Positions 1-6,454 of a stretch of DNA of 16,383 nt are shown piece by piece (position 1 is the stretch's first letter; every line of letters starts with the position of its first letter). Source of the stretch: a bacterium (lineage in GTDB: Archaea > Thermoproteota > Nitrososphaeria > Nitrososphaerales > CADDZS01); assembly GCA_027310845.1 (NCBI GenBank), contig DAIDAB010000031.1, forward strand, positions 1 through 16,383. Reading direction: 5' to 3'. The notes beneath the pieces were generated by a model that was given only the letters and a program-made list of their open reading frames with translations, had not been told where the DNA came from and made no database searches. A program made the position numbers and the translations under genes.

Positions 1-56
1 GATTTATTGGTATAGGAATCGCGCTATCGTCATACACACGTAGAAGCGCTTCTGAA

Positions 57-470
57 ATGGCCGACCTGATCACCTCAGTTATTCTCCTGACCTTCGGTGG
101 CGCGATGGCGGTGATAGTTGCCGGATTTTATGTTATGATGCACAGAAACCGAAACTCGCCCTTTCGCTCGGACGATTATGCAAATTATGCTCCGCGAACG
201 AGCAAACCAAAATACTATCCAAGAGATGTATTCAGACGAGAAGAGGATAGGTTTCACAAGGCAAACGCAAACAGAAAAGCGGTCGTGGTAGTCGTCTTGC
301 TCTTGGTTTTGCTCGTCAGTGTTGCATTGGCAGGCTTCTTTTTCGACACCCTCGATCTCCTGCTTTTCCTCATCTTGCTTTCGCCTTTTCTCTTCCGACT
401 GCTCAGAGTGCAGAGACGGGAAAACGATGAGGAAAGAAGGCGTGACGACGACAAACGTTCGTCTTCTTAG
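57..470 (+). CDS. Small membrane protein of unknown function, possibly 5'-partial
   Basis: I do not recognise this protein. From the ATG at 57 it has 137 residues: an N-terminal membrane segment (about residues 5-27), a basic and polar stretch rich in Arg, Asn, Tyr and Pro (30-72), a very hydrophobic Val/Leu-rich segment (about 74-114) that could span the membrane once or twice, and a highly charged Arg/Asp/Glu tail. The same frame is open without a stop from base 3, and the residues before the ATG (reading FIGIGIALSSY) look like the end of another membrane helix. The gene may therefore start upstream of the window, with 57 as an internal Met. It is followed after about 20 nt by another plus-strand gene, so the two may be co-transcribed. 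No function can be assigned from sequence. Confidence 0.6.
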   Translation: MADLITSVILLTFGGAMAVIVAGFYVMMHRNRNSPFRSDDYANYAPRTSKPKYYPRDVFRREEDRFHKANANRKAVVVVVLLLVLLVSVALAGFFFDTLDLLLFLILLSPFLFRLLRVQRRENDEERRRDDDKRSSS

Positions 471-490
471 TTTTGCTTTCAACTAGTGGA

Positions 491-925
491 ATGAACGATA
501 GGGCGCTACAAATCAGGCGAGATCCCCATTTGACGCGTTGTACGATAAGATGTGATAATGAGCAGGGGCTCGTCATTTCAAGCGAAATGGAACAAGAAGC
601 CTGGAAGGCGATCGAAAGATTGATGCCACTGCTCCGCCAAGACAGAACTTTTCTCGAATCACTGTTCTCATGGAAGCAAAAGGCTTCTACTATCGCCTCT
701 GCGAGAGAGACGTACTCATGGCGCGGCGCAATTGATCTGATAAAAGAAAATGATCTTGGGGAGAAATGTGGATCGCTCAAGGAAGATCCAGAGATACTCT
801 TTCTCATGAAGAGCAAGCCGATTATGCTCCGCATGGCGGGAGAGATCACAAACGCATTGATTCATTCCTACAATCTTCAACACCGGATTACTTTTACTCA
901 GAGGGTTTCAGCGGAGCCGTCTTGA
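491..925 (+). CDS. Hypothetical soluble protein
   Basis: A 144-residue protein from the ATG at 491; a TTG six codons upstream (473) is the alternative start. No known domain is recognised. It appears helical and mixed-charge, with no signal peptide or membrane segment. Two cysteines lie close together near the N-terminus (RCTIRC) and one more near residue 90. It follows the membrane-protein gene by about 20 nt on the same strand, so the two probably form a unit. Its last 28 nt overlap the 3' end of rpiA, which is transcribed towards it. Coding is supported by the uninterrupted frame and fit between neighbours, not by homology. Confidence 0.55.
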   Translation: MNDRALQIRRDPHLTRCTIRCDNEQGLVISSEMEQEAWKAIERLMPLLRQDRTFLESLFSWKQKASTIASARETYSWRGAIDLIKENDLGEKCGSLKEDPEILFLMKSKPIMLRMAGEITNALIHSYNLQHRITFTQRVSAEPS

Positions 926-1599
926 TTTCCAATGAAGAACCTGTCGACTTTGCAGTTGAAAATGCCGACTTCAACCACCCCTGGGAGCTCCTTGACAGAA
1001 ACTTCAAGTTCTTTCGGATGGTCGACTTCGCCGAATTGTGCATCAAGGATCACGTTGCCCGATTCGGTGTAGTATGGATATCCTTTGTCAAGCTTCCGCA
1101 AAGCAGGCTTTGAATTGAACTCTCTTTCAAGCTTCTCTTGTACGGATTCCAGAGCGAATTGAACAACCTCTATTGGAACAGACCTGCTGAGCTTCCTTAC
1201 AACTTTGGAGCTATCAACCAGTATGAACACCCGCCTCGAAGATGAGAGAATTATCTTCTCCCTGAGAAGCTGCCCTCCTCCACCCTTAATCATCGCACGA
1301 CTCTTTGTAGCTATCTGATCAGCCCCGTCAACCGCGAGGTCCAGGATCTTGGGGCAATGCGCGCTGTCCGGATGAAACTTGAGCTTGTTCTCTCTTGCCA
1401 GCATCCAGGCCTGCATCGAGGATGGGACAATCAGGACATTGAGATTATTCTTTTTGATGCGATCTCCAAGCGCTCTTGCAAATCTCGCGACTGTGGATCC
1501 GCTCCCCAGACCAAGGACCTCTCCGTCCCTGACTTGCTTAGCCGCCTTTTGCGCAACTGCGATGAGCGCCTTTTCAAGGCTAGAATCTGAGGAACTCAA
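898..1599 (-). CDS. rpiA: Ribose-5-phosphate isomerase A
   Basis: Interconverts ribose 5-phosphate and ribulose 5-phosphate in the cytosol, supplying ribose for nucleotides in archaea that lack a full oxidative pentose phosphate pathway. The 233-residue length is normal for RpiA. Family motifs are all visible: the phosphate-binding GLGSGST loop (residues 30-36), DGAD (91-94), KGGGG (105-109) and REK (113-115). K105 and E114 have the same spacing as the catalytic Lys and Glu of the E. coli enzyme. The usual DGADE reads DGADQ here, a mild variation. The ATG overlaps the stop of the upstream coiled-coil gene by 4 nt (1596-1599), indicating translational coupling. It is the last gene of the LSm-eL37-coiled coil operon and overlaps the convergent gene at 925. 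Confidence 0.95.
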   Translation of the reverse strand: MSSSDSSLEKALIAVAQKAAKQVRDGEVLGLGSGSTVARFARALGDRIKKNNLNVLIVPSSMQAWMLARENKLKFHPDSAHCPKILDLAVDGADQIATKSRAMIKGGGGQLLREKIILSSSRRVFILVDSSKVVRKLSRSVPIEVVQFALESVQEKLEREFNSKPALRKLDKGYPYYTESGNVILDAQFGEVDHPKELEVSVKELPGVVEVGIFNCKVDRFFIGNQDGSAETL

Positions 1600-2396
1600 C
1601 TTTCGATGTCCAGCTTTTCTAATCTGTCGAGGGCTTCAAGCAGTTCCTTTTGCAGTTGATCCACCTCAGCATCGTTTGTCTTTTTCCCTTGAGAGACTCG
1701 CCCATTATGCGATCTGACTTCATCCACTACTGCTTCAGGCGTTTTCTCGCGGGTCTCGTTGAAAGATTCTGTGAAATGCGAGCCATTGTTAGATTCTGCC
1801 TGCACAAGATCAGAAATATCTGGGATGCGCGGCTTTTCCTCTTTCTTTGGGGAAACAGGCGCAGTCTTTGGCGGAGCTGGTTTCGTTATCTCGGTCAGCA
1901 GCGGCCCGGCGTTGAGTCTTGTACTTTCTATTCTCTTCTCGATCGCGTCCATCTTCTGGGTAACAAGATTCAGAAGCTGCTCCCTCAGCGTTTCAAGATC
2001 TCCCACTTCAATAAAGGCGTCAATCTTCTCTATCTTCTCATTCAGAGCCTTGAGCTCCTCCCTGTACTTGAGACCCAAGATTTCTCGCTCTTCCCTTGTT
2101 ATCTCATGTGCTGCTTCGGCTTCGTAAAGCCTTGTCAGTGCAGCTGAAACTAGATCTTTCTCTAGGAGCAGTGTGCGCATCTCACGTTTCGTCTTTTCAA
2201 GCTGGGGTTTCGGTATGAGCCTCTGAATTATTTTATCTTCAATGCCTCCGAAATTTGCATGCGTTTCAGCGGCTTGGGGCACTGCTGAGTTGTCTTCGCT
2301 TTTCGTTCTTCTTGAGTAGAGATATACGCTCAGTGAGCCCACTGCAGCTCCTAGCGCCACGCCCCCTGTGGCCAGCGCTATTTCGCTAAGCGACAA
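1596..2396 (-). CDS. Membrane-anchored coiled-coil protein, unknown function
   Basis: Unrecognised 266-residue protein starting at TTG 2396. Residues 5-27 form a single Gly/Ala-rich membrane segment followed by a basic YSRR, suggesting an N-out or signal-anchor topology with a cytoplasmic body. Residues about 55-160 are heptad-like and strongly charged, a probable coiled coil. Residues about 165-240 are Pro/Lys/Glu/Ser-rich and likely disordered. The last 20 residues (LQKELLEALDRLEKL) form another amphipathic helix. It lies 22 nt after eL37 and overlaps rpiA by 4 nt, so it is transcribed with housekeeping genes. A scaffold or envelope-tethering role is only a guess from architecture. Coding is well supported by the tight operon fit. 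Confidence 0.8.
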   Translation of the reverse strand: MSLSEIALATGGVALGAAVGSLSVYLYSRRTKSEDNSAVPQAAETHANFGGIEDKIIQRLIPKPQLEKTKREMRTLLLEKDLVSAALTRLYEAEAAHEITREEREILGLKYREELKALNEKIEKIDAFIEVGDLETLREQLLNLVTQKMDAIEKRIESTRLNAGPLLTEITKPAPPKTAPVSPKKEEKPRIPDISDLVQAESNNGSHFTESFNETREKTPEAVVDEVRSHNGRVSQGKKTNDAEVDQLQKELLEALDRLEKLDIES

Positions 2397-2418
2397 AAAG
2401 CCAGTCCCTCGGCCTATT

Positions 2419-2589
2419 TCAGCCGCGGTAGCGAGTACTCCAAGAGTACCTTCTCATCTTCGGAGAGGCTCCAAATCCACAGCTGGCGCATTCCTTTCTT
2501 CTGACGTGGTACGAGTGGTGACCGCAACGTCTGCATCTCATATGGGTCCGCTTCCGGCCCATTTTTCCCATTGACGAAGTTCCTCTCAA
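2419..2589 (-). CDS. rpl37e: Ribosomal protein eL37 (L37e)
   Basis: Small zinc-binding protein of the archaeal/eukaryotic large ribosomal subunit. The 56-residue product begins at TTG 2589 and reads RGTSSMGK at the N-terminus, which matches the conserved family start (usually a GT-S-MGK sequence). Choosing the ATG at 2571 instead would cut off this conserved block, so TTG is preferred. The zinc ribbon is clear: CRRC at residues 19-22 and CASCG at 34-38, separated by the typical HHSYHV segment, then the basic RRYSW block. Length fits archaeal eL37. It sits 56 nt after the LSm gene, an arrangement common in archaea, and 22 nt before the coiled-coil gene. Confidence 0.95.
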   Translation of the reverse strand: MRGTSSMGKMGRKRTHMRCRRCGHHSYHVRRKECASCGFGASPKMRRYSWSTRYRG

Positions 2590-2645
2590 AGCACTCTCAA
2601 CTCAAATTCTTTCGTTTCTTGTGTGCGAATCATGCCATTTGCAGG

Positions 2646-2882
2646 TCATGGATTTCCTCGGGGCGGCGAGATTATCACCACATTGTCACCCCTAACGACA
2701 ATTGTTCCGAGGGCATTTGTCTTTCCCTCATCAAGTATCTCTTCGGACTGCTCGAGCAAGAGGTTCATGTGCTGGTCAAATCCTTGGAGGTTTCCTCTTA
2801 TCACCTTACCGCCTTTAAGCTTGATCAGTACCACCTTGCCAACACTTTCGTCAAGCACTCTTACTGCCATATCTTGAGACAA
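2646..2882 (-). CDS. LSm / Sm-like archaeal RNA-binding protein
   Basis: Archaeal Sm-like protein that forms ring-shaped oligomers and binds U-rich RNA. The 78 residues contain both family motifs: Sm1 (about 14-47), including the RNA-contact loop DQHMN at 36-40, and Sm2 (about 60-72) with VRGDNVV. The start shown is TTG 2882; an ATG at 2870 (MAVRVLDESVG) is equally plausible and gives a 74-residue product, close to the usual archaeal length. It is the first gene of the minus-strand operon continuing to eL37, the coiled-coil protein and rpiA. It diverges from the PUA-protein gene across a 77-nt intergenic region that must hold both promoters. Confidence 0.95.
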   Translation of the reverse strand: MSQDMAVRVLDESVGKVVLIKLKGGKVIRGNLQGFDQHMNLLLEQSEEILDEGKTNALGTIVVRGDNVVIISPPRGNP

Positions 2883-2959
2883 GAAAGATCCCTAAACCCG
2901 CGTTATGTAGCTAACCGCGCAAATTCACTTCCTATCAAGTCTTATTAAGCGTTCTCCGT

Positions 2960-3487
2960 ATGCAATTGCTTGGCCTCATCCCAAAAGGAGATCCCCGAGT
3001 CTTGAGAACTTACAACCTTTCAAAGAGCAACCGGGAAGAAGTGGTCGCAAAGATCAGGGAACTGAGTCCTGATGTTCAGCTCAAGCTAAAAGATCTAAAG
3101 ATAGCTGAACTCGACGAACAGGATCTTGCCATTATTTTCGAGCCGGAGGAAAGGCTCTATCTCGGCAGAAAGAAAGGCACGATCTACTTTCCATTGCTCA
3201 AAGATGAGATGATGCTCCCCGCGATGCCATTCGCCATCGTCGACATGGGAGCGGTAAAGTTCGTCGTAAATGGAGCGAATGTGATGCGACCAGGGATAGT
3301 CTCATTCACTGGCGATTTCAAGAAAGGAGACATTGTCGTGGTGCGAGAGGCAAGCCACCAGAAAGCGATAGCTGTAGGAAGGGCAATCGATGCGCGCTCC
3401 ATACTCGAACCAATGAAGAAGGGGCCCGCAGTCGAAAACCTGCACTGGGTAGGAGATAAGTTCTGGGAGGCCTTGAAGTCAGTCTAG
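2960..3487 (+). CDS. PUA-domain protein, Tma20/MCT-1-like
   Basis: Predicted ribosome-associated RNA-binding protein. The 175 residues contain an N-terminal pre-PUA region (about 15-90) and a C-terminal PUA domain (about 93-168). The PUA signature is seen as GAVKFVVNGANVMRPGI (97-113), followed by FKKGDIVVV (120-128) and the AIAVGRA strand (136-142). This two-part layout matches archaeal relatives of eukaryotic Tma20/MCT-1, which act in translation initiation or recycling; the archaeal role is inferred. Tgt-type PUA enzymes are excluded because no catalytic domain is present. The ATG at 2960 gives a short N-terminal extension (MQLLGLIPKG) whose conservation I cannot verify. It diverges from LSm. 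Confidence 0.85.
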   Translation: MQLLGLIPKGDPRVLRTYNLSKSNREEVVAKIRELSPDVQLKLKDLKIAELDEQDLAIIFEPEERLYLGRKKGTIYFPLLKDEMMLPAMPFAIVDMGAVKFVVNGANVMRPGIVSFTGDFKKGDIVVVREASHQKAIAVGRAIDARSILEPMKKGPAVENLHWVGDKFWEALKSV

Positions 3488-3507
3488 ACTAGAGTAGGAC
3501 TTAACAA

Positions 3508-3520
3508 CGGTTTTTAAGAA
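3508..3520 (+). promoter_or_regulatory. Predicted TATA box for sepF
   Basis: An AT-rich run (CGGTTTTTAAGAA) lies about 40 nt before the TTG start at 3558, between the PUA gene and sepF. Its spacing would place transcription start near 3540. This suggests sepF has its own promoter rather than depending only on read-through from the PUA gene. Confidence 0.45.
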
Positions 3521-3557
3521 GGATCCTCAGAACTTATAGAAAGCAGGCACTCTAGAA

Positions 3558-3896
3558 TTGGCGACATCTGGAAGAGGGAACCAAGAAGCTGAAACAGTCC
3601 AGCCTGCGCCATCGATCTTGCTCAAGGCGTTTCCTCTCCGAAGCCAAGAAGAGATCACTCGTATAAAGGAAGATGTCAAGAACAACACGATTGTCATCTT
3701 GAAAATCACTCCCCTTGCGCAGAGAAGCGTCGAAGAGCTAAAGACTACAATAGAGCAGCTGACCGAATTCACGACCTCCTTCGGAGGAGACATTGCGAGA
3801 CTCGGCGAGGAAAGAATAGTCATCACACCACCCGGAGTGAAGATTTGGAGAGGAGAGAGAGCGCCCTCCCCGCAGAGTTCTTCTGTACAGGCCTAG
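3558..3896 (+). CDS. sepF: SepF-like cell-division protein
   Basis: Homologue of SepF, the membrane anchor for FtsZ in many archaea and Gram-positive bacteria. The 112 residues hold a SepF core at about 20-98: a first helix and strand (EEITRIKEDVKNNTIVILKI), a second helix with SVEELKTTIEQLTEF, and the hallmark GGDIARLGEERIVITP (76-91). Start is TTG 3558: an in-frame TAG at 3537 bounds it upstream, and no ATG precedes the core. Characterised archaeal SepF proteins carry an N-terminal amphipathic membrane-targeting helix. Here the first 18 residues are polar and Pro-rich, with no such helix obvious. No ftsZ or Cdv gene is in the window. The fold assignment is good; the role is inferred. Confidence 0.8.
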   Translation: MATSGRGNQEAETVQPAPSILLKAFPLRSQEEITRIKEDVKNNTIVILKITPLAQRSVEELKTTIEQLTEFTTSFGGDIARLGEERIVITPPGVKIWRGERAPSPQSSSVQA

Positions 3897-4053
3897 CACA
3901 GAGGATTACTAGATCTAACTAAACTCATACTTTGCAATGAATTTTGATGCCTTCTAGAATGAACGCCCTGATCCAGCCCTTATTTCAGCTTCTGAAAAAG
4001 GAGAACGTCATAAGTAGAAGTGAAAGCAATGGCTTTGGACTTTCATCCTATTC

Positions 4054-4152
4054 ATGGTCGAACCCCCCATCCACCTTTTCACACTGGTGTACATTGTGAT
4101 CTTCCTTAAGCAACAAGTATCCAAAAAGAAACAAATGATTATTCAATTCTAG
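4054..4152 (+). CDS. Possible 32-residue membrane microprotein
   Basis: Weak candidate. The frame ATG 4054 to TAG 4152 encodes a peptide with one hydrophobic stretch (IHLFTLVYIVIFL) followed by a Lys-rich tail (KQQVSKKKQ), the form of a single-pass membrane microprotein with a cytoplasmic basic end. No ribosome binding site or good TATA box is evident in front. It could easily be chance in AT-rich DNA. Confidence 0.2.
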   Translation: MVEPPIHLFTLVYIVIFLKQQVSKKKQMIIQF

Positions 4153-4250
4153 CAAATGATTCATTCGAATTATTGTCGCTTGGTTCTTGCTTTAAAACAA
4201 GAGTGAGCAAAAGAAGGGTAGTTGCGAGCGAATAAGTAGAAATGCAAGAG

Positions 4251-4262
4251 AGTATATATTTT
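4251..4262 (+). promoter_or_regulatory. TATA box of the exported-protein gene
   Basis: AGTATATATTTT is the strongest TATA-like element in the window. It lies about 52 nt before TTG 4310 and about 76 nt before ATG 4334. Transcription start would fall around 4284, leaving a leader of roughly 25-50 nt. Confidence 0.6.
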
Positions 4263-4309
4263 GGCTTCGCCAACGCGCACCAGAATCCCGTAAGACCTTC
4301 ACGAGCCAA

Positions 4310-4966
4310 TTGGTTGCGAGCTATATCACAAGGATGAGAACAAAATACATTGCGGGGCTTGCCATAGGCATTGCGCTGATCGTTGGCGCTGCCGCATTCT
4401 CTCAATTGTTGCCTGCGACAAATCAGACAAATGTCGCACCGGGAGCGTCATCGATTGGCAAAACTCCTGCGGTGTCGACAAACACCAATGTCACATCCGC
4501 CACAAGCTCGGCAAATACTTCTACCATCACGTACTCCTGGAGGACGCTCACCGGTTCTAGCTATTCTGTGATTTTTCAAGTTGGGGTTTCGTGCGTTGGG
4601 GAGAAAGCCACCTGCGTAGTTGATTTCGTATACGGCTGGACAAACTCCACAGGTGGTCCGTGTGGAATACCCTGCCAAACCAATAGCACTGGTTACCAAA
4701 TTGACAACGGAACTAGTTTCAATCAAACCTTCACAGTTAAGCCAGTATCTTCAGGACTTGGACAGTGTTGGAACCTCACTTGGTCTTTCTCGTTCCACAG
4801 TTACTACATGTACGAAGGCAATCCCCAATACAATTCCACTCTATACATTCAAACATTCCACGCCCAACTCTCTAACGGCACGAGTCTACCCTTCGACACA
4901 GTTGTGATTCCAGACATGGGGTCTGGAAATTCAACAGATATTGGCGGTCAATATTCATCCTGCTGA
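4310..4966 (+). CDS. Exported, sequon-rich protein of unknown function
   Basis: An unrecognised secreted or surface protein of 218 residues from TTG 4310, or 210 from ATG 4334 (MRTKYIAGLAIG). The latter start puts a normal signal peptide at the front: basic MRTK, then a hydrophobic Gly/Ala/Ile core ending near AAAFS. A Ser/Thr/Asn-rich linker follows (about 38-72), then a probable beta-rich domain with many Asn-X-Ser/Thr sequons, consistent with archaeal surface N-glycosylation. Six cysteines occur in pairs (SCVGEKATC, GPCGIPC, GQCW and a terminal C), suggesting disulfides outside the cell. It has its own TATA box. The 3' end overlaps the convergent glycosyltransferase-like gene by 12 nt. Function unknown. 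Confidence 0.75.
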   Translation: MVASYITRMRTKYIAGLAIGIALIVGAAAFSQLLPATNQTNVAPGASSIGKTPAVSTNTNVTSATSSANTSTITYSWRTLTGSSYSVIFQVGVSCVGEKATCVVDFVYGWTNSTGGPCGIPCQTNSTGYQIDNGTSFNQTFTVKPVSSGLGQCWNLTWSFSFHSYYMYEGNPQYNSTLYIQTFHAQLSNGTSLPFDTVVIPDMGSGNSTDIGGQYSSC

Positions 4967-6250
4967 GGGCAGAGTCCCTTCAGTCTGAAGCAAATTGGTT
5001 TGTCTTCGCAGGGCAAGGTATCCCGGAAGTAATGTCAGAAGCAGTATCGCCATCCATGGCGTTGCAACCCTTGGTATCATCAATATTGCAATGCTAATCG
5101 CTTCAAATATTATGCCAGACCTCCTTGAGCCCATGAAAGGAATCGCAAACGGAGTGATGGATGCAAAATAATACTTGTAGACTCCCCTACCATAGAGTCC
5201 AAAGAAAATTAACAATGCCGCCATGCAAAACAAAAGTGTGCTTCTCCCAGTAGGTTTTGCCTTTGATAACAGCAGATAGCCAATCAGTGTTACATAGGCA
5301 AACACAAACAAATAATTTAGATACTGATACGAGATCACCGCAATGTTCTGAAGGTTTGTGAAGCTCACAAGTCCAAGGAAAGTCGTAAGCCTAGTAGGCT
5401 CTGAGAGGGGATAGCCAAATGTCGTCGGGTATCCAGCCGATGTCCCAGGAGGATATCCCAAGATAGGGAGCTGGAGTGAGTAAAAGTAGTTCTGCGGCTC
5501 TGTAATGAGATAGGGCAGAGAAAGGAGAACGAGAAAGCCAGCATAAGTTAGGACAAAAAACAGAATCTTTTTCGCCGGCTGGCTACCCTTTATCATGAGA
5601 ACGAGCAATATGGGCGCGACGAGGACCGCAGTCTGCTTCAACCCCGTCGCAATAGCAAGCAAGAACGCTGAAAAGTACCACTCTTTCTTGAGGAAATAGT
5701 ATATCGCAACCATCATGAAAAAGGTCGTTGGGCCTGGATTGAGCCACATCAGATCATTGTAAAACAGATTAATTGGGTTCACTGCCCAAATCATGGCAAC
5801 GGCAAAAGCGAGCTTCGAGTTGTTCTCGAAAAGGAACTCTTTTCCTATCTTGAATATTGGTATCACAGTGAGAATGTCAAAGGCGACAAGTGGCACAGCC
5901 CCAAACCACGCAAGATTCACTTCGGAGAAAAGCGTGATCAAATAGAGAAAGAGCGGCGGATAGTTGTAGACGATTGTACCAAGTTGGTATGCGTCGTTGC
6001 CTTTGAGGAAGGGTACAACGAGATCCTTGATGTAGAGGTCGCGGTAGTCGGTGTATGCTTCAATGTGAGGCCATTGATTTAGTCCGAACATCGGAGCGTT
6101 GGCGCCACCAACTAGGGCTGTCCTCGTCAAAAAGAAGCCCATCAACGTGACGCCGATAGTGAAAATCGCGACCTTGAAAATGAAAGTGTAGAAGATCGCT
6201 CGCCCGAGGCCGTAATCGCCAAAGAAAAACTTGCGAAGCTGCAATCCCAT
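4955..6250 (-). CDS. Polytopic GT-C type glycosyltransferase-like membrane protein
   Basis: A 431-residue integral membrane protein with about ten or more hydrophobic helices. It looks like the GT87/DUF2029 or PMT-like branch of GT-C glycosyltransferases, which use polyprenyl-phosphate sugars on the outer face of the membrane. Supporting features: a first extracellular loop after helix one with acidic residues (EAYTDYRDLY, about 65-74), the characteristic IVYNYPPLFLYL segment (about 93-104), FDILTVIPIFKIG (about 124-136) and the NPINLFYNDLMWLNP loop (about 158-172). The donor and acceptor cannot be told. Start ATG 6250 sits about 27 nt from a TATA-like element shared with the gene at 6312. 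Its convergent neighbour is a sequon-rich exported protein. Confidence 0.75.
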   Translation of the reverse strand: MGLQLRKFFFGDYGLGRAIFYTFIFKVAIFTIGVTLMGFFLTRTALVGGANAPMFGLNQWPHIEAYTDYRDLYIKDLVVPFLKGNDAYQLGTIVYNYPPLFLYLITLFSEVNLAWFGAVPLVAFDILTVIPIFKIGKEFLFENNSKLAFAVAMIWAVNPINLFYNDLMWLNPGPTTFFMMVAIYYFLKKEWYFSAFLLAIATGLKQTAVLVAPILLVLMIKGSQPAKKILFFVLTYAGFLVLLSLPYLITEPQNYFYSLQLPILGYPPGTSAGYPTTFGYPLSEPTRLTTFLGLVSFTNLQNIAVISYQYLNYLFVFAYVTLIGYLLLSKAKPTGRSTLLFCMAALLIFFGLYGRGVYKYYFASITPFAIPFMGSRRSGIIFEAISIAILMIPRVATPWMAILLLTLLPGYLALRRQTNLLQTEGTLPSAG

Positions 6251-6276
6251 AACGTCGAGTTGGGAGAAGCGATTGC

Positions 6277-6286
6277 GTTTTAAAGA
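6277..6286. promoter_or_regulatory. Shared bidirectional TATA element
   Basis: GTTTTAAAGA lies almost midway between two divergent starts: ATG 6250 on the minus strand and ATG 6312 on the plus strand, about 26 nt from each. Read on either strand it gives a TATA-like core (TTTTAAAG or CTTTAAAA). The spacing predicts nearly leaderless transcripts in both directions. Confidence 0.5.
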
Positions 6287-6311
6287 TACTTCGCAATCAA
6301 TTCATGGGAAA

Positions 6312-6425
6312 ATGCCATTCGGATCTGATTACACTGCCCAGTGGCTCGTAATCTCGGGACTACTCGCTCTCTCTGTTATTGTGTCAGGACTTGCGATTTT
6401 TGCGCTTGGAAAAGAACCAAAGTGA
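6312..6425 (+). CDS. Single-pass membrane microprotein (37 aa)
   Basis: A 37-residue protein starting at ATG 6312: a short polar N-terminus (MPFGSDYTAQ), one clear membrane helix (about 11-32, LVISGLLALSVIVSGLAIFAL) and a short basic tail (GKEPK), followed by tandem stops (TGA TAG). The TATA-like element about 26 nt upstream is correctly placed for a leaderless message, which argues for a real gene. Shape and size resemble accessory subunits of respiratory or transport complexes, but I do not recognise a family. Its divergent partner is the glycosyltransferase-like gene. Confidence 0.55.
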   Translation: MPFGSDYTAQWLVISGLLALSVIVSGLAIFALGKEPK

Positions 6426-6454
6426 TAGCATAGTTTACACTAGGTTGCGAAAGT

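Larger units (their letters stand above)
3897..4309. other. Gene-poor intergenic stretch (413 nt)
   Basis: No gene is convincing here. It contains a possible 32-codon reading frame (listed separately), a plus-strand TATA box near its right end, and AT-rich sequence with no tRNA-like fold, C/D-box RNA signature or repeat that I could recognise by eye. A 46-codon frame beginning at 3960 looks non-protein-like. Confidence 0.5.

Noticed and set aside
403..849. 148-codon minus-strand frame
   Set aside because: It covers the plus-strand genes at 57-470 and 491-925 and its composition looks random; the plus-strand genes fit end to end.
2571..2948. 125-codon plus-strand frame across the LSm gene
   Set aside because: It is the complementary shadow of LSm, whose Sm1 and Sm2 motifs are unmistakable on the minus strand.
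3960..4100. 46-codon plus-strand frame starting ATG 3960
   Set aside because: Ser/Asn/Trp-rich with no helix or strand pattern, no promoter and no ribosome binding site.
4139..4405. 88-codon minus-strand frame in the gap before the exported protein
   Set aside because: It runs across the strong TATA box and start of the exported-protein gene and shows no protein-like pattern.
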